Source of the DNA: Microtetraspora fusca
GTDB taxonomy: Bacteria; Actinomycetota; Actinomycetes; Streptosporangiales; Streptosporangiaceae
Direction: 5' to 3'
DNA length: 64,000 bases
Assembly: GCF_001570365.1 (NCBI RefSeq)
Contig: NZ_BBYK01000057.1
Coordinates: forward strand, 74,776-138,775
In this document: positions 1-8,613 of the stretch, in pieces
Numbering within the stretch: position 1 is the stretch's first letter
Layout of the letters: each line of letters opens with the position of its first letter
The notes under the pieces: generated by a model
What the model saw: only the letters and a program-made list of their open reading frames with translations
Database searches by the model: none
What the model was told of the DNA's origin: nothing
Position numbers and translations under genes: made by a program

Positions 1-1
1 C

Positions 2-1108
2 GGGCAGGGGAACGGTGAGCAGGGACCCGGGCGGCGGGCCGCCGACCCGGCCCGGGTGCTCGGCGCCTGGCAGGGCCGGGCCGCCGGGTGCGTTCTCGGC
101 AAGCCGGTGGAGAAGATCCCCCGCGAGGGCATCAGGGAGATCGCCGAGTCGACGGGCAACTGGCCGATCCGCGGCTGGTTCACGGCCAGGGGCCTGCCGC
201 CGGAGGTCGCGCTCAGATGGCCGTGGAACCGGCGCAGCGCGGTCAACAGTCTCGCGGAGAACATCGACGGGATCCCCGAGGACGACGACCTCAACTTCGC
301 GCTGCTCGCGCTCGCCGTGCTGGAGCGGTACGGCAGGGGCTTCACCACGGCGGACGTCGCGCAGATCTGGCTGGACGAGCTGCCCGGCGGCCGGGTGTTC
401 ACCGCCGAGCGGGTGGCGTACCGCAACCTGCTGACGGGCATCGAGCCCGCGGAGCCGTCAGACGCGCGGGTCGTGGAGCCGGGGCGGACGACCGCCACCT
501 ACCGCAACCCGTTCCGGGAGTGGATCGGGGCCCTCATCCGGGCCGACGTGTACGGCTGGGCCAACCCGGGAGACCCGGCGACGGCGGCCGAGTTCGCCTG
601 GCGTGACGCCCGGCTGAGCCACACGGCGAACGGCCTGTACGGCGCGATGTTCACCGCCGCCATGTGCGCGCGGTCCCTGGACGCCTTCTCGGTGACGGAG
701 GTGGTCGAGGCGGGCCTGTCGGTGATCCCCGCGGGATCCCGGCTGGCCGCCGCCGTACGGGACGCCGTGGACGTGGCGGGCGCGGAGCCGGACTTCGAAC
801 GGGTCGTGGACCACCTGCACGCCCGGCACGGCCGCCTGCACTGGGTCCACACGATCAACAACGCCGCGCTGATCGCGGCGGCGCTGGTCCACGGGAAGGG
901 CGATTTCACCGCCTCGATCGCGGGCGCGGTCGCGGCAGGCTGGGACACCGACTCGGCGGGCGCGACCGTCGGCTCGATCGTCGGCGGCCTGAACGGCGGC
1001 GTGCCCGGGCAGTGGTCCATGAAAGACCGCCTGACCAGCAGCGTCACCGGATTCGACGGCATCGCCCTGGGGGAGCTCGCCCGGCGCACCCGGTTGATGG
1101 CAGGGTAA
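2..1108 (+). CDS. ADP-ribosylglycohydrolase family protein, 5' end cut by window
   Basis: This is a DraG/ARH-fold hydrolase, a family that cleaves N- or O-glycosidic bonds to ADP-ribose or related ribosides using two metal ions. The reading frame is open from the first bases of the window with no stop, so the true start probably lies upstream; the first internal GTG is at position 56. The metal-binding signatures are visible: EDDDLNFALLAL near residue 80 and GWDTDSAGATVGSIVGGL near residue 300, corresponding to the acidic N-terminal motif and the C-terminal D-T-D motif of the family. It ends 34 bp before a ribokinase and is probably co-transcribed with it. That pairing suggests release and phosphorylation of a free pentose rather than protein de-ADP-ribosylation, which is inference. 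Confidence 0.75.
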   Translation, partial: GQGNGEQGPGRRAADPARVLGAWQGRAAGCVLGKPVEKIPREGIREIAESTGNWPIRGWFTARGLPPEVALRWPWNRRSAVNSLAENIDGIPEDDDLNFALLALAVLERYGRGFTTADVAQIWLDELPGGRVFTAERVAYRNLLTGIEPAEPSDARVVEPGRTTATYRNPFREWIGALIRADVYGWANPGDPATAAEFAWRDARLSHTANGLYGAMFTAAMCARSLDAFSVTEVVEAGLSVIPAGSRLAAAVRDAVDVAGAEPDFERVVDHLHARHGRLHWVHTINNAALIAAALVHGKGDFTASIAGAVAAGWDTDSAGATVGSIVGGLNGGVPGQWSMKDRLTSSVTGFDGIALGELARRTRLMAG

Positions 1109-1142
1109 GCGGGATAAAGGTGACGATCCTGGAGGAAGCATC

Positions 1143-2027
1143 GTGATCTCGGTGTTCGGCAGCGCCAATATGGACCTGGTGGCCTACGTACCGTCCGCTC
1201 CCAAGCTGGGCGAGACCGTAACGGGGCGTGCGTTCCGTACGATCCCCGGCGGCAAGGGCGCCAACCAGGCGGTCGCCGCCGCGCGGGCGGGTTCCCAGGT
1301 GGCGTTCATCGGCGCCGTCGGCGACGACGCGTTCGGCCCGGAGCTGCGCGGGGCGCTGTTCGAGGCGGGCATCGACACGAGCAGGCTGCGGGTCGAGCCC
1401 GGGCCGTCCGGGATCGCGCACATCGTCGTGGAGGACAGCGGCGGCAACTCGATCGTCGTCGTGCCCGGCGCCAACGGCTCCGTCACCGGCTGCTCCGCCG
1501 AGGACATCGAGATGATCGCCCGCTCGCGCGCCCTCCTGCTGCAGCTCGAACTGCCGCTGGAGGGGGTCGTCGAGGCCGCCCGCGCCGCCCGCACGGCCGG
1601 CGTCCCCGTGATCCTCACTCCCGCCCCCGTCGTGGAGCTGCCCGACGAGCTGCTCGACGCCGTGGACCTGATCGTGCCCAACGAGCACGAGGCCGCCGAC
1701 ATCACCGGCGCCACCGACCCCGACGACGCGCTCAAGGCCCTGCTCGACCGCGTCCCCGAGGTCGTGATCACCCTCGGCTCCCGGGGCGCGCTGTACGGCT
1801 CGCGCGCCGGAGCCCGGCTGCTGGTGCCGGCCGTGCCGGTCGAGGCGGTGGACACCACGGCGGCCGGCGACACGTTCGTCGGCGCGCTCGCCACCGCGCG
1901 GTCCGAGGGCCGCGCCCCCGCGGACGCGCTGCGCTTCGCCTCCACGGCGGCGGCGCTGTCCGTCCAGCGGGAGGGCGCGAGCACGTCCATGCCGAGCCGC
2001 GCCGAGATCGACGCGGCGCTCACGTGA
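1143..2027 (+). CDS. rbsK: ribokinase (PfkB family)
   Basis: A 294-residue sugar kinase that should phosphorylate ribose or a related sugar with ATP in the cytoplasm. The N-terminal GGKGANQAVAAARAG motif and the C-terminal DTTAAGDTFVGAL motif are the two PfkB signatures, and the DTTAAGD form with the catalytic Asp is typical of ribokinase itself. Length matches the family. The GTG start follows a strong ribosome binding site (GGAGGAA) by a few bases. It sits 34 bp after the ribosylglycohydrolase, so the pair could salvage ribose from ribosides. A strong hairpin follows its stop. The exact substrate is not shown by sequence. Confidence 0.8.
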   Translation: MISVFGSANMDLVAYVPSAPKLGETVTGRAFRTIPGGKGANQAVAAARAGSQVAFIGAVGDDAFGPELRGALFEAGIDTSRLRVEPGPSGIAHIVVEDSGGNSIVVVPGANGSVTGCSAEDIEMIARSRALLLQLELPLEGVVEAARAARTAGVPVILTPAPVVELPDELLDAVDLIVPNEHEAADITGATDPDDALKALLDRVPEVVITLGSRGALYGSRAGARLLVPAVPVEAVDTTAAGDTFVGALATARSEGRAPADALRFASTAAALSVQREGASTSMPSRAEIDAALT

Positions 2028-2031
2028 CCGA

Positions 2032-2074
2032 GGGGCCGCGCGGACGCGGGTTCCCCGCCCGTCCGCGCGGCCCC
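2032..2074 (+). terminator. strong hairpin after ribokinase gene
   Basis: A perfect 15-bp inverted repeat (left arm 2032-2046, right arm 2060-2074, GGGGCCGCGCGGACG and its complement) with a 13-nt loop lies just after the ribokinase stop. There is no U tract, as is usual for hairpin terminators in high-GC actinomycetes. It probably separates the ribokinase unit from the CoA-transferase unit. Confidence 0.6.
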
Positions 2075-2126
2075 CGACGCGATCGCCGGGGCGGCCCCGG
2101 TGCGCGAAACCCACTGGAGGAAACGA

Positions 2127-3302
2127 ATGACCGCCCCCGCCACGCCGCCTCTGTCGGGCGTACGCGTGCTCGACCTGGCGACGCTGTTCGCCGGGCCGAC
2201 GGCCGCGATGCTGCTCGGCGACTACGGCGCGGACGTGATCAAGGTCGAGCATCCGGCCAAGCCGGACCCCTCACGCGGCCACGGGCCGGAGGGGCTGTGG
2301 TGGAAGATGCTCGGCCGGAACAAGCGCGTGATCACCCTCGACCTGTCCACCCCGGACGGCCAGGACCTGCTGACCGAGCTGGCGCGGGACGCGGACGTGG
2401 TGATCGAGAACTTCCGGCCGGGCACGCTCGAACGGTGGAACCTCGGCTACGACCGGCTGAGCGCGGCCAACCCCCGGCTGGTGCTCGCCCGGGTGACCGG
2501 CTTCGGGCAGTTCGGCCCGTACGCCAGGAGGCCGGGGTTCGGCACGCTGGCCGAGGCGATGAGCGGCTTCGCGGCGATGACGGGGGAGCCGGACGGCCCG
2601 CCGACGCTGCCGCCCTTCGGCCTGGCGGACGGCATCTGCGCGCTCGCCACCGCCTTCGCGGTCATGACCGCGCTCAAATCGGGCCGGGGCCAGGTGGTCG
2701 ACATGTCGATCATCGAGCCGATCCTGAGCGTCCTCGGCGCGCAGCCCACCGTCTACGACCGGCTCGGCGTCGTGCCGCCGCGCACCGGCAACCGGTCCGT
2801 CAACAACGCGCCGCGCAACACGTACCGGTGCGCGGACGGCTCGTGGGTGGCCGTCTCCACCTCCGCCCAGAACATCGCCGAGCGGGTGATGCGGCTGGTC
2901 GGCCGTCCCGAATTCATCGACGAGCCGTGGTTCACGACCGGCGCGGGCCGGGTGCGGCACGCCGACGAGCTGGACGCCGCGGTGGCGGCCTGGGTGGCGC
3001 GGCACACCCGCGACGAGGTGCTCGCGGCCTTCGAGGAGGCGCAGGCCGCCGTCGCCCCCGTCTACGACGTGCGGGACGTCATGGCCGACCCCCAGATCGC
3101 CGCGCTCGACGCGATCACCACCGTCGAGGATCCCGAGCTGGGGCCGCTGCGGATGCAGAACGTCATGTTCCGGCTGTCGGAGACGCCGGGGGCGATCCGC
3201 TGGACCGGCCGCCCGCACGGCGCGGACACCGACGAGGTGCTGGCCGCGCTCGGCCTGCCTCCCGCCCGGATCGCCGAGCTGCGTGAGAAGGGCGTCGTGT
3301 GA
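2127..3302 (+). CDS. CaiB/BaiF class III CoA-transferase
   Basis: A 391-residue class III acyl-CoA transferase, a family that moves CoA between carboxylic acids through an aspartyl-CoA thioester. The N-terminal LSGVRVLDLATLFAGPTAA and the VIKVEHPAKPDPSRG stretch are characteristic, and the probable catalytic Asp lies in PPFGLADGI around residue 170. The ATG at 2127 is preferred over an in-frame start 27 bp upstream because it has GGAGGAAACGA directly before it. The stop overlaps the frame of the following lyase region. Paired with a CitE-like lyase, it may activate and cleave a hydroxy or branched dicarboxylic acid, as in malyl-, citramalyl- or methylglutaryl-CoA routes. The substrate is unknown. 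Confidence 0.8.
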   Translation: MTAPATPPLSGVRVLDLATLFAGPTAAMLLGDYGADVIKVEHPAKPDPSRGHGPEGLWWKMLGRNKRVITLDLSTPDGQDLLTELARDADVVIENFRPGTLERWNLGYDRLSAANPRLVLARVTGFGQFGPYARRPGFGTLAEAMSGFAAMTGEPDGPPTLPPFGLADGICALATAFAVMTALKSGRGQVVDMSIIEPILSVLGAQPTVYDRLGVVPPRTGNRSVNNAPRNTYRCADGSWVAVSTSAQNIAERVMRLVGRPEFIDEPWFTTGAGRVRHADELDAAVAAWVARHTRDEVLAAFEEAQAAVAPVYDVRDVMADPQIAALDAITTVEDPELGPLRMQNVMFRLSETPGAIRWTGRPHGADTDEVLAALGLPPARIAELREKGVV

Positions 3303-3382
3303 CGGATCACATCCCCGCCGGGGTTGACCCGGCCTGTCAAGGGGATCATCAGGCGGCAGAAGAAGCCGTGAGGAGTGACCCC

Positions 3383-4282
3383 GTGCCCCCGACCATGCCC
3401 CCGATCACCCCGTCCGGACCCGGTTCCGCGCCGCGGTTCCAGCCGCTCACCTTGTTGTACGTCCCCGCCGACCGGCCGGACCGGGTCGCCAAGGCGCTCG
3501 CCACGGACGCCGACGTCGTCATCGTCGACCTGGAGGACGCGGTCGCGGCCGAGAACAAGGGCCGGGCCAGGGCCGAGGCCGTCGCCCTGCTCGCCACGCC
3601 GCAGCCCCGGGTCCAGATCCGCGTGAACGACGTGCGCACGCCGTACGGGCAGGCGGACCTGCACGCGCTGGCCGCCCTCGTCACCGGGACGTGCGGCGTC
3701 CGGCTGCCGAAGGTGGAGTCGGCGGCGGAGGTGCGGGAGATCGCGGCGGCGCTGCCCGGCGTGCCCCTGCACCCGCTGCTCGAGTCCGCCCTCGGGCTGG
3801 AACGCGCCTTCGAGATCGCCACCGCCTGCGACGCGGTGGCGAGCATCGGGCTGGGCGAGGCCGACCTGCGCGCCGATCTCGGCGTCAGCTCGGACGGCGG
3901 GCTGGCCTGGGCACGGTCCCGGATCGTGGTCGCCGCCCGCGCCGCCGGGCTGCCCGCGCCCACCCAGTCGGTCTACCCGGACGTCCGTGACCTCGCCGGG
4001 CTGGCCGCGTCCTGCCTGGAGGGGCGCGCGGCCGGATTCCGCGGCCGGACGGCGGTCCACCCGGCCCAGCTCCCGGTCATCGTCGACGCGTACCGGCCCA
4101 CCGAGGCGGAGATCGCCGCGGCGCACGAGGTGGTCGCGGCGGCCGGGCAGGGCGCGGTCGCCCTGCCGGACGGCCGGTTCGTGGACGAGGCCATCGTGCG
4201 GCAGGCTCGCGGCGTCCTTGAGCTCTCCCACAGGGAGTCGCCCGGTCCGTACTGGGGCCCGCCGGTCACGGCCACGCCGTGA
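3383..4282 (+). CDS. HpcH/HpaI aldolase / CitE-like lyase
   Basis: A 299-residue member of the HpcH/HpaI-CitE family: TIM-barrel, Mg-dependent lyases that split beta-hydroxyacyl-CoA or 2-keto-hydroxy acids. Family features include LLYVPADRPDRVAKAL, VIVDLEDAVAAENK (acidic metal ligand), VQIRVND, LPKVESAAEV and the late AVHPAQLPVI motif. Translation probably starts at GTG 3383, preceded at 7 nt by GAGGAG; an earlier GTG at 3299 overlaps the CoA-transferase stop but has a poor leader and adds a non-conserved Pro-rich stretch. It follows the CoA-transferase, so the two likely act in sequence on an acyl-CoA. It converges with the diol dehydratase reactivase gene. Confidence 0.75.
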   Translation: MPPTMPPITPSGPGSAPRFQPLTLLYVPADRPDRVAKALATDADVVIVDLEDAVAAENKGRARAEAVALLATPQPRVQIRVNDVRTPYGQADLHALAALVTGTCGVRLPKVESAAEVREIAAALPGVPLHPLLESALGLERAFEIATACDAVASIGLGEADLRADLGVSSDGGLAWARSRIVVAARAAGLPAPTQSVYPDVRDLAGLAASCLEGRAAGFRGRTAVHPAQLPVIVDAYRPTEAEIAAAHEVVAAAGQGAVALPDGRFVDEAIVRQARGVLELSHRESPGPYWGPPVTATP

Positions 4283-4393
4283 ACCCCGGCCGGGTGAATG
4301 CGCTGCCCACGGCGATCTCCTGACCGGTGAAGTGGCCCGCGCGCTCGCCGGCCGGCCGGATACCGCGGCGTGCCGATGTCCGGCGGGCGACTC

Positions 4394-5953
4394 TCAGCGC
4401 GGGGCCGAGGCGAGCAGGCCGTAGGCGACCGCGTACCGGTGGCCGAGCACGCCCGCCACGTCGCCCCGGCCGAGCGCGGGGGCGCCGGGCAGCTCACGGG
4501 CCAGCACGCCGAGGACCTCCTCGTCGCCCGCCGGGCCGCCGACCACGACGGCACGGCGGACCGGCCCGCCGCCGAGCGCGTCGAGCGCCGCGAGCGCCCG
4601 CCGGACGGTCCCGCCGAGCACCTCGCGCTTGATGGACAGCCGCAGGGAGCGCCACTCCGCCGGGCTCATCGCCGACGAGAAGGGCAGCGGCCCGGCCGGG
4701 CCGGGCGCGGTCAGCCGTCCCACCAGCCCAGGCGGCGCGGGGGAGTCGAGGAACGCGCGCACGCCGTCCTCGCCGAGCGTCACGTGCGGCGTCTCCACCC
4801 GGGCGCACGGCCCGCGTTTCACCCATTCGGCCGCGCCACGCGGGACGCCGAGCGCGGCGGCGACCGCGGCGGTCAGCAGGTCGCCCGCGCCCGCCGCCAC
4901 GACCTCCCCGGACGGGGCGATCAGGTCCACGGTGCCGCCGCCGAGGTCGATCACCAGGGTGTCCTCGTCCGCTCCGGGCGTGGTGAGGGCCCCGGCGCGG
5001 GCCGCCGCGGCCTCGCTCGGCGCGAGCCGTACGGGCACGTCGAGGCCCGCCGGCGGGACGGCGGGCGCCGGGGGGCCCAGCTCGGCCACGAGCAGCGAGC
5101 GCGAGCCGACGGTGCCGGCCCGCGCGCTGACCATCCCGGCCACCGCGGCCAGGTCCACCACGGCGCGCTCGACCGACGCCGCCGGGACCTCCCGCGCCCG
5201 GCCCTCCGCCGCGTCCTCCCCGGCCCCGAGCTCCGGGGAGGACACGGGCAGCAGGGCGACGACCGCGCTGGACACGTCGTAGAGCCGGGCGCAGACCGCC
5301 GCGGCCCCCTCGGGATCGCCCAGCCGCGACCCGAGGAAGAGCGCGTCGGACAGGTGCCGCAGCGGCCGGCCGGGCGGGCGCACCTCCACGGCGACCACCT
5401 CGGCGGCGGTTACCGCCGCGAGGTCGATCTGGTCGGCGACCGGCAGCGCGCCTTCGATCCGGTTGGCGATCAGCCGGGCCTCGTCCCCTTCCGCGAGCAC
5501 CCCCGCGATCGGCACCCCGGCGGCGAGCGCCGCCCGGATCTCCCGCGCGGCCCTCTCGAATCCCGTCCGGCGCGGCACCAGGGCGATCAGCGGCCCCTCC
5601 GGCGGTTCCGCGCCGCCCAGCGGGTACGGCCGGCCCACGGCCACGCCCTCGCCGCCCGGGGTGGGGTGGCCCGCGGCGACCACGCGCAGCCGCCCGGCGC
5701 GCTCCGGCCCGTACGGCACCTCCACGACCGACGTCGTGACGGGACGCAGGGGCGCCATGACGACCTCGGCCGCCCGGGCCTCCAGGCCCCGCTCGATCCG
5801 CCGCAGCAGGGAGACGGCCCCGGCGAGCGACGCGGGCGAGCCCTTGCCGCCGCGCGTCACGACCCGGTCCCAGGCGACCGGAACGCCGCCGCGCGCGACC
5901 ACGATCTCGGTGGTGGCGTTGCCGACGTCCACGCCCGCGACGAGCCGGGTCAC
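4394..5953 (-). CDS. diol/glycerol dehydratase reactivase, large subunit (PduG/DdrA-like)
   Basis: A 519-residue chaperone-like ATPase that reactivates B12-dependent diol dehydratase by releasing damaged cobalamin. The N terminus VAGVDVGNATTEIVV and the central TLVIDLGGGTVDLI are the two phosphate loops of the actin/Hsp70-like ATPase fold, as in PduG and DdrA. It is shorter than enteric PduG (about 600 residues). The GTG start at 5953 overlaps the small-subunit stop (GTGA), showing translational coupling. It is the last gene of the permease-dehydratase operon. No small reactivase subunit (PduH/DdrB) is seen next to it. The 111-bp space to the convergent lyase gene shows no clear terminator. 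Confidence 0.85.
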   Translation of the reverse strand: MTRLVAGVDVGNATTEIVVARGGVPVAWDRVVTRGGKGSPASLAGAVSLLRRIERGLEARAAEVVMAPLRPVTTSVVEVPYGPERAGRLRVVAAGHPTPGGEGVAVGRPYPLGGAEPPEGPLIALVPRRTGFERAAREIRAALAAGVPIAGVLAEGDEARLIANRIEGALPVADQIDLAAVTAAEVVAVEVRPPGRPLRHLSDALFLGSRLGDPEGAAAVCARLYDVSSAVVALLPVSSPELGAGEDAAEGRAREVPAASVERAVVDLAAVAGMVSARAGTVGSRSLLVAELGPPAPAVPPAGLDVPVRLAPSEAAAARAGALTTPGADEDTLVIDLGGGTVDLIAPSGEVVAAGAGDLLTAAVAAALGVPRGAAEWVKRGPCARVETPHVTLGEDGVRAFLDSPAPPGLVGRLTAPGPAGPLPFSSAMSPAEWRSLRLSIKREVLGGTVRRALAALDALGGGPVRRAVVVGGPAGDEEVLGVLARELPGAPALGRGDVAGVLGHRYAVAYGLLASAPR

Positions 5954-6306
5954 CGCGTCAGGTCCCGCCGCGCGTAGACGTCGCGCGCCTCGCGGACCAG
6001 GGCGGCGTTCCGGTGGCAGCTCCGCCCGTCGAGCCACTCGGCGAGGTCGGACAGCTCCGCGGCGGTGGAGCGGCGCGGGCGCAGCGCCTCGTAGACGCGC
6101 ATCACGTCCTCGTCGGGCAGCAGGGCCAGCTCGGCGGCCCGCCGGAAGTTGGCCGCGAGCTGCGGGTTGCCGTGCCGCTCCGCGACCACCGCCTGGGCCT
6201 CCAGGGTCTCGGGGTGGATGCGCAGGTCGTCCCGCGTCACCTCGCCCCGGCGCACCGCGTCCACGGTCACCGACTCCACCGGCCGCCCGGAGTACGCCCT
6301 GGTCAC
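5950..6306 (-). CDS. diol dehydratase small subunit (PduE-like)
   Basis: A 118-residue small (gamma) subunit of adenosylcobalamin-dependent diol/glycerol dehydratase. Recognisable family stretches are LRIHPETLEAQAVVAERHGNP and LALLPDEDVMRVYEALRP. It is clearly shorter than PduE of enteric Pdu microcompartments (about 170 residues) because the N-terminal extension is missing. The GTG start at 6306 overlaps the stop of the fused large/medium subunit by 4 bases (GTGA), and its own stop overlaps the reactivase start in the same way, so the three proteins are made in a coupled manner. It should complete the holoenzyme with the fused subunit. In enteric systems N-terminal extensions affect solubility and encapsulation; lack of one here argues against Pdu-style targeting. 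Confidence 0.85.
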   Translation of the reverse strand: MTRAYSGRPVESVTVDAVRRGEVTRDDLRIHPETLEAQAVVAERHGNPQLAANFRRAAELALLPDEDVMRVYEALRPRRSTAAELSDLAEWLDGRSCHRNAALVREARDVYARRDLTR

Positions 6307-8573
6307 AGTGTCAGCTCCTCGGGTCCGGCGCCGGCCCGGCAGCAGGCGCGCTCGATGGCGACGAGCGAGACCACCCGGGTGTGGTAGCGGGCCTCGATCG
6401 CCTCGTCCGTGTACGGGTTGCGGGCCGGCTCCGGCGTGCCTCCCTTGGCGTGGCGGCCCGCGTTCACGCCCATCAGCCGGTAGTCCTCGGCCGACAGCAC
6501 CGGCGCGATGCTGTACAGCTCCAAGTTGGCGAGCGGGGCGAGGTCGCGGCGGTGGATCAGCGCGGTCCCCTTCGCCTGTAGCCCGATGCCGATGCCCGAG
6601 CCGGACAGGCGGGCCGCCGACAGCCCGATCATGCCGAGGTCGATCGTGTCGTGGAACCGGACGATCCGGGCGACGCACCCCTCCTCCTCCAGCCCGGCCA
6701 GGAGTTGGCGCAGCGCCTCCACCACGGGCAGCCCGGACAGCGTCACCCAGATGTCGCGGCCGGTCGCGGGGGAGACGCCGATGACGACCTCGCGCGGGTC
6801 GCCTCTCTGGACGGCCGGGCCCGCGGGCCGCAGCGCGTCCGAGGCGTACGCGGCCTGCTCGCGGCGCAGGTCCTCGACCGAGCGCCGCTGGCGGATGGCG
6901 TCGATCTCCGCCTGGCGCTCGGGCGTGGGCTCGTAGCCGGTGCCCGGCCCGGTGTAGTCGTTCGGATCGGTGACGAGGGACAGCACGCGCATCTCGGGCG
7001 TGAGGATGGCCGCCGTCTGCAGGCAGTCGCCGCCGACCCTCACCTTGAGCATGTCGAGCAGGCGCTCCGCCTCGGGTTCGAACCCGGTCTCCTGAAGCGC
7101 GGTCACGACGTCGGCCATGGTCAGCCCGGTCTCCTGGATGAGACGGGCCGCGTTCGTGACGGCCACCGGGTCGGAGCCGGGGAGGTCCTTGGACCCCGCG
7201 GCGTCCACCGCGGCCGCCACCTGCTCGTCGGTGAAGTCCGCCAGGCCGAACCAGGAGTAGACGGCCCGTGCGGCCTGGGCCGCCCGCTCGCGCAGCGCCG
7301 CGATCGCGCCGGTGTCGGCGGTGCGCAGGCCGCCGTCCACCCCCCAGTCCCGCTGGATCGCCAGATAGTCGTCGATGTCCTCGGCGTTCCAGTTGGACGG
7401 CCCGAACATGTTGTCGTAGCGCTGGATCGAGCCGAAGCCGCTGCAGATGAAGTCCGACCCGGCGAGCAGGATGGGCAGCGTCCGCGCCGTCCTGCGCACG
7501 TCGGACTCCGACATCAGCGCGTCGTTGCCGGAGCACGACTCCAGGTTGCGCGCCATGACCATCACGTTCTCGGCCATCAGTCCACGCACGCCGCGCGGCA
7601 CCGACCCGGCCACGCTGGCGCCGTCGATGCCGCCGTTCTGCACGCCCTGCGCGCCCATCGCCCGCGCCAGCGCGACGCAGCGGGACTCCAGGTAGAGCAT
7701 CGACCGGCGTTCGGCCCCGCCCATCAGCACCTCGGCGCCCGCGCCGGAGGAGACCCGCATCTTGATCCCCCGGGACGCGTACGCGGAGGTGAGGAACGCC
7801 TTCGACCAGGGCGTGTCGTCGCCGTCGGTGAAGACCTGCTCGGTGCCGTACAGCGAGACCGTCTCGGCGTACGACACGAACCCGCGCAGGCCCAGCTCCA
7901 GTTCGAGCGCCTCCTCGACCGAGCACTGCACGAGGACGCCCGGCGACCCGACCGCCGCGCCGATCGAGACCGCCACCGCGTTGGAGGGGGCGTCCGCGAG
8001 CACCGGCACGGTGGTCTCCAGCTCCCGGAACCCGAACGCGGCGGCGGTCGCCGCGTCGGCCGCGAGCAGCAGCGGGTCGTCCAGCCGGTTGGTGACGTGC
8101 GCCTGGTTGGACGGGGTGCGCCGGGCGCGCAGCTTGGTCATCGCCATCACCAGCTCGGCCGGGCGCAGCAGGGCCAGCACCCGGGCGAGCTTGGCGGGGG
8201 TCATCCCGGCGCAGAGCCAGACGACCTCCGACCGGGGGATCGACGGATCGACCATCATGCGGGCCGCCGCCACGTCCGACAGCGCCATGGCCTCCACGGC
8301 GACCGTGAGGTCCAGGCCGTGCGCCGCGATGAACGCGTCGATCGCGTCGAAGTCGGCGGCCTTCACCCCGTCCATCTCGGTGACCACGCCGTCCTCGAGG
8401 ACCAGCCCCGGCTCCGGGTCGTACGGAGAGGAGAGGGCGATCAGCCCCAGCTCGGGGTTCTCCACGGCGAAGCCGTCGAGGTTGACCCGCTGGGCGTCCA
8501 TGAACCGGATCCGGCCGACCGGACCGGGGGCGGCGGCCCGGGTCGTCGGTGGGTCGTCGTGCGGGGGGATCAC
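6303..8573 (-). CDS. B12-dependent diol/glycerol dehydratase, fused large + medium subunits
   Basis: A 756-residue fusion of the large and medium subunits of adenosylcobalamin-dependent diol dehydratase, which converts 1,2-propanediol to propionaldehyde or glycerol to 3-hydroxypropionaldehyde. Residues about 25-560 align with PduC: TPSNQAHVTN (catalytic His159), SYAETVSLYGTE (catalytic Glu237), FTDGDDTPWSK, SGNDALMSESDVRRTAR and NYDNMF-type segments are all kept. Residues about 594-756 align with PduD: REVVIGVSPATG, LAGLEEEGCVARIVR, LSGSGIGIGLQAKGT and LANLELYSIAPVL. The two parts are joined by a short charged linker, and the PduD N-terminal encapsulation peptide is absent. GTG 8573 follows AGAGGAG. 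It lies 40 bp after the permease gene. Diol versus glycerol preference cannot be decided from the sequence. Confidence 0.92.
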   Translation of the reverse strand: MIPPHDDPPTTRAAAPGPVGRIRFMDAQRVNLDGFAVENPELGLIALSSPYDPEPGLVLEDGVVTEMDGVKAADFDAIDAFIAAHGLDLTVAVEAMALSDVAAARMMVDPSIPRSEVVWLCAGMTPAKLARVLALLRPAELVMAMTKLRARRTPSNQAHVTNRLDDPLLLAADAATAAAFGFRELETTVPVLADAPSNAVAVSIGAAVGSPGVLVQCSVEEALELELGLRGFVSYAETVSLYGTEQVFTDGDDTPWSKAFLTSAYASRGIKMRVSSGAGAEVLMGGAERRSMLYLESRCVALARAMGAQGVQNGGIDGASVAGSVPRGVRGLMAENVMVMARNLESCSGNDALMSESDVRRTARTLPILLAGSDFICSGFGSIQRYDNMFGPSNWNAEDIDDYLAIQRDWGVDGGLRTADTGAIAALRERAAQAARAVYSWFGLADFTDEQVAAAVDAAGSKDLPGSDPVAVTNAARLIQETGLTMADVVTALQETGFEPEAERLLDMLKVRVGGDCLQTAAILTPEMRVLSLVTDPNDYTGPGTGYEPTPERQAEIDAIRQRRSVEDLRREQAAYASDALRPAGPAVQRGDPREVVIGVSPATGRDIWVTLSGLPVVEALRQLLAGLEEEGCVARIVRFHDTIDLGMIGLSAARLSGSGIGIGLQAKGTALIHRRDLAPLANLELYSIAPVLSAEDYRLMGVNAGRHAKGGTPEPARNPYTDEAIEARYHTRVVSLVAIERACCRAGAGPEELTL

Positions 8574-8613
8574 GCGCTCTCCTCTACCTGGGGTTCGTCC
8601 GTCCGGCGGCGGG

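Noticed and set aside
458-2252. Long minus-strand open frames opposite the ribosylglycohydrolase and ribokinase genes
   Set aside because: They have low-complexity Arg/Gly/Ala-rich composition, match no family, and arise from GC-skewed codon positions of the real plus-strand genes.
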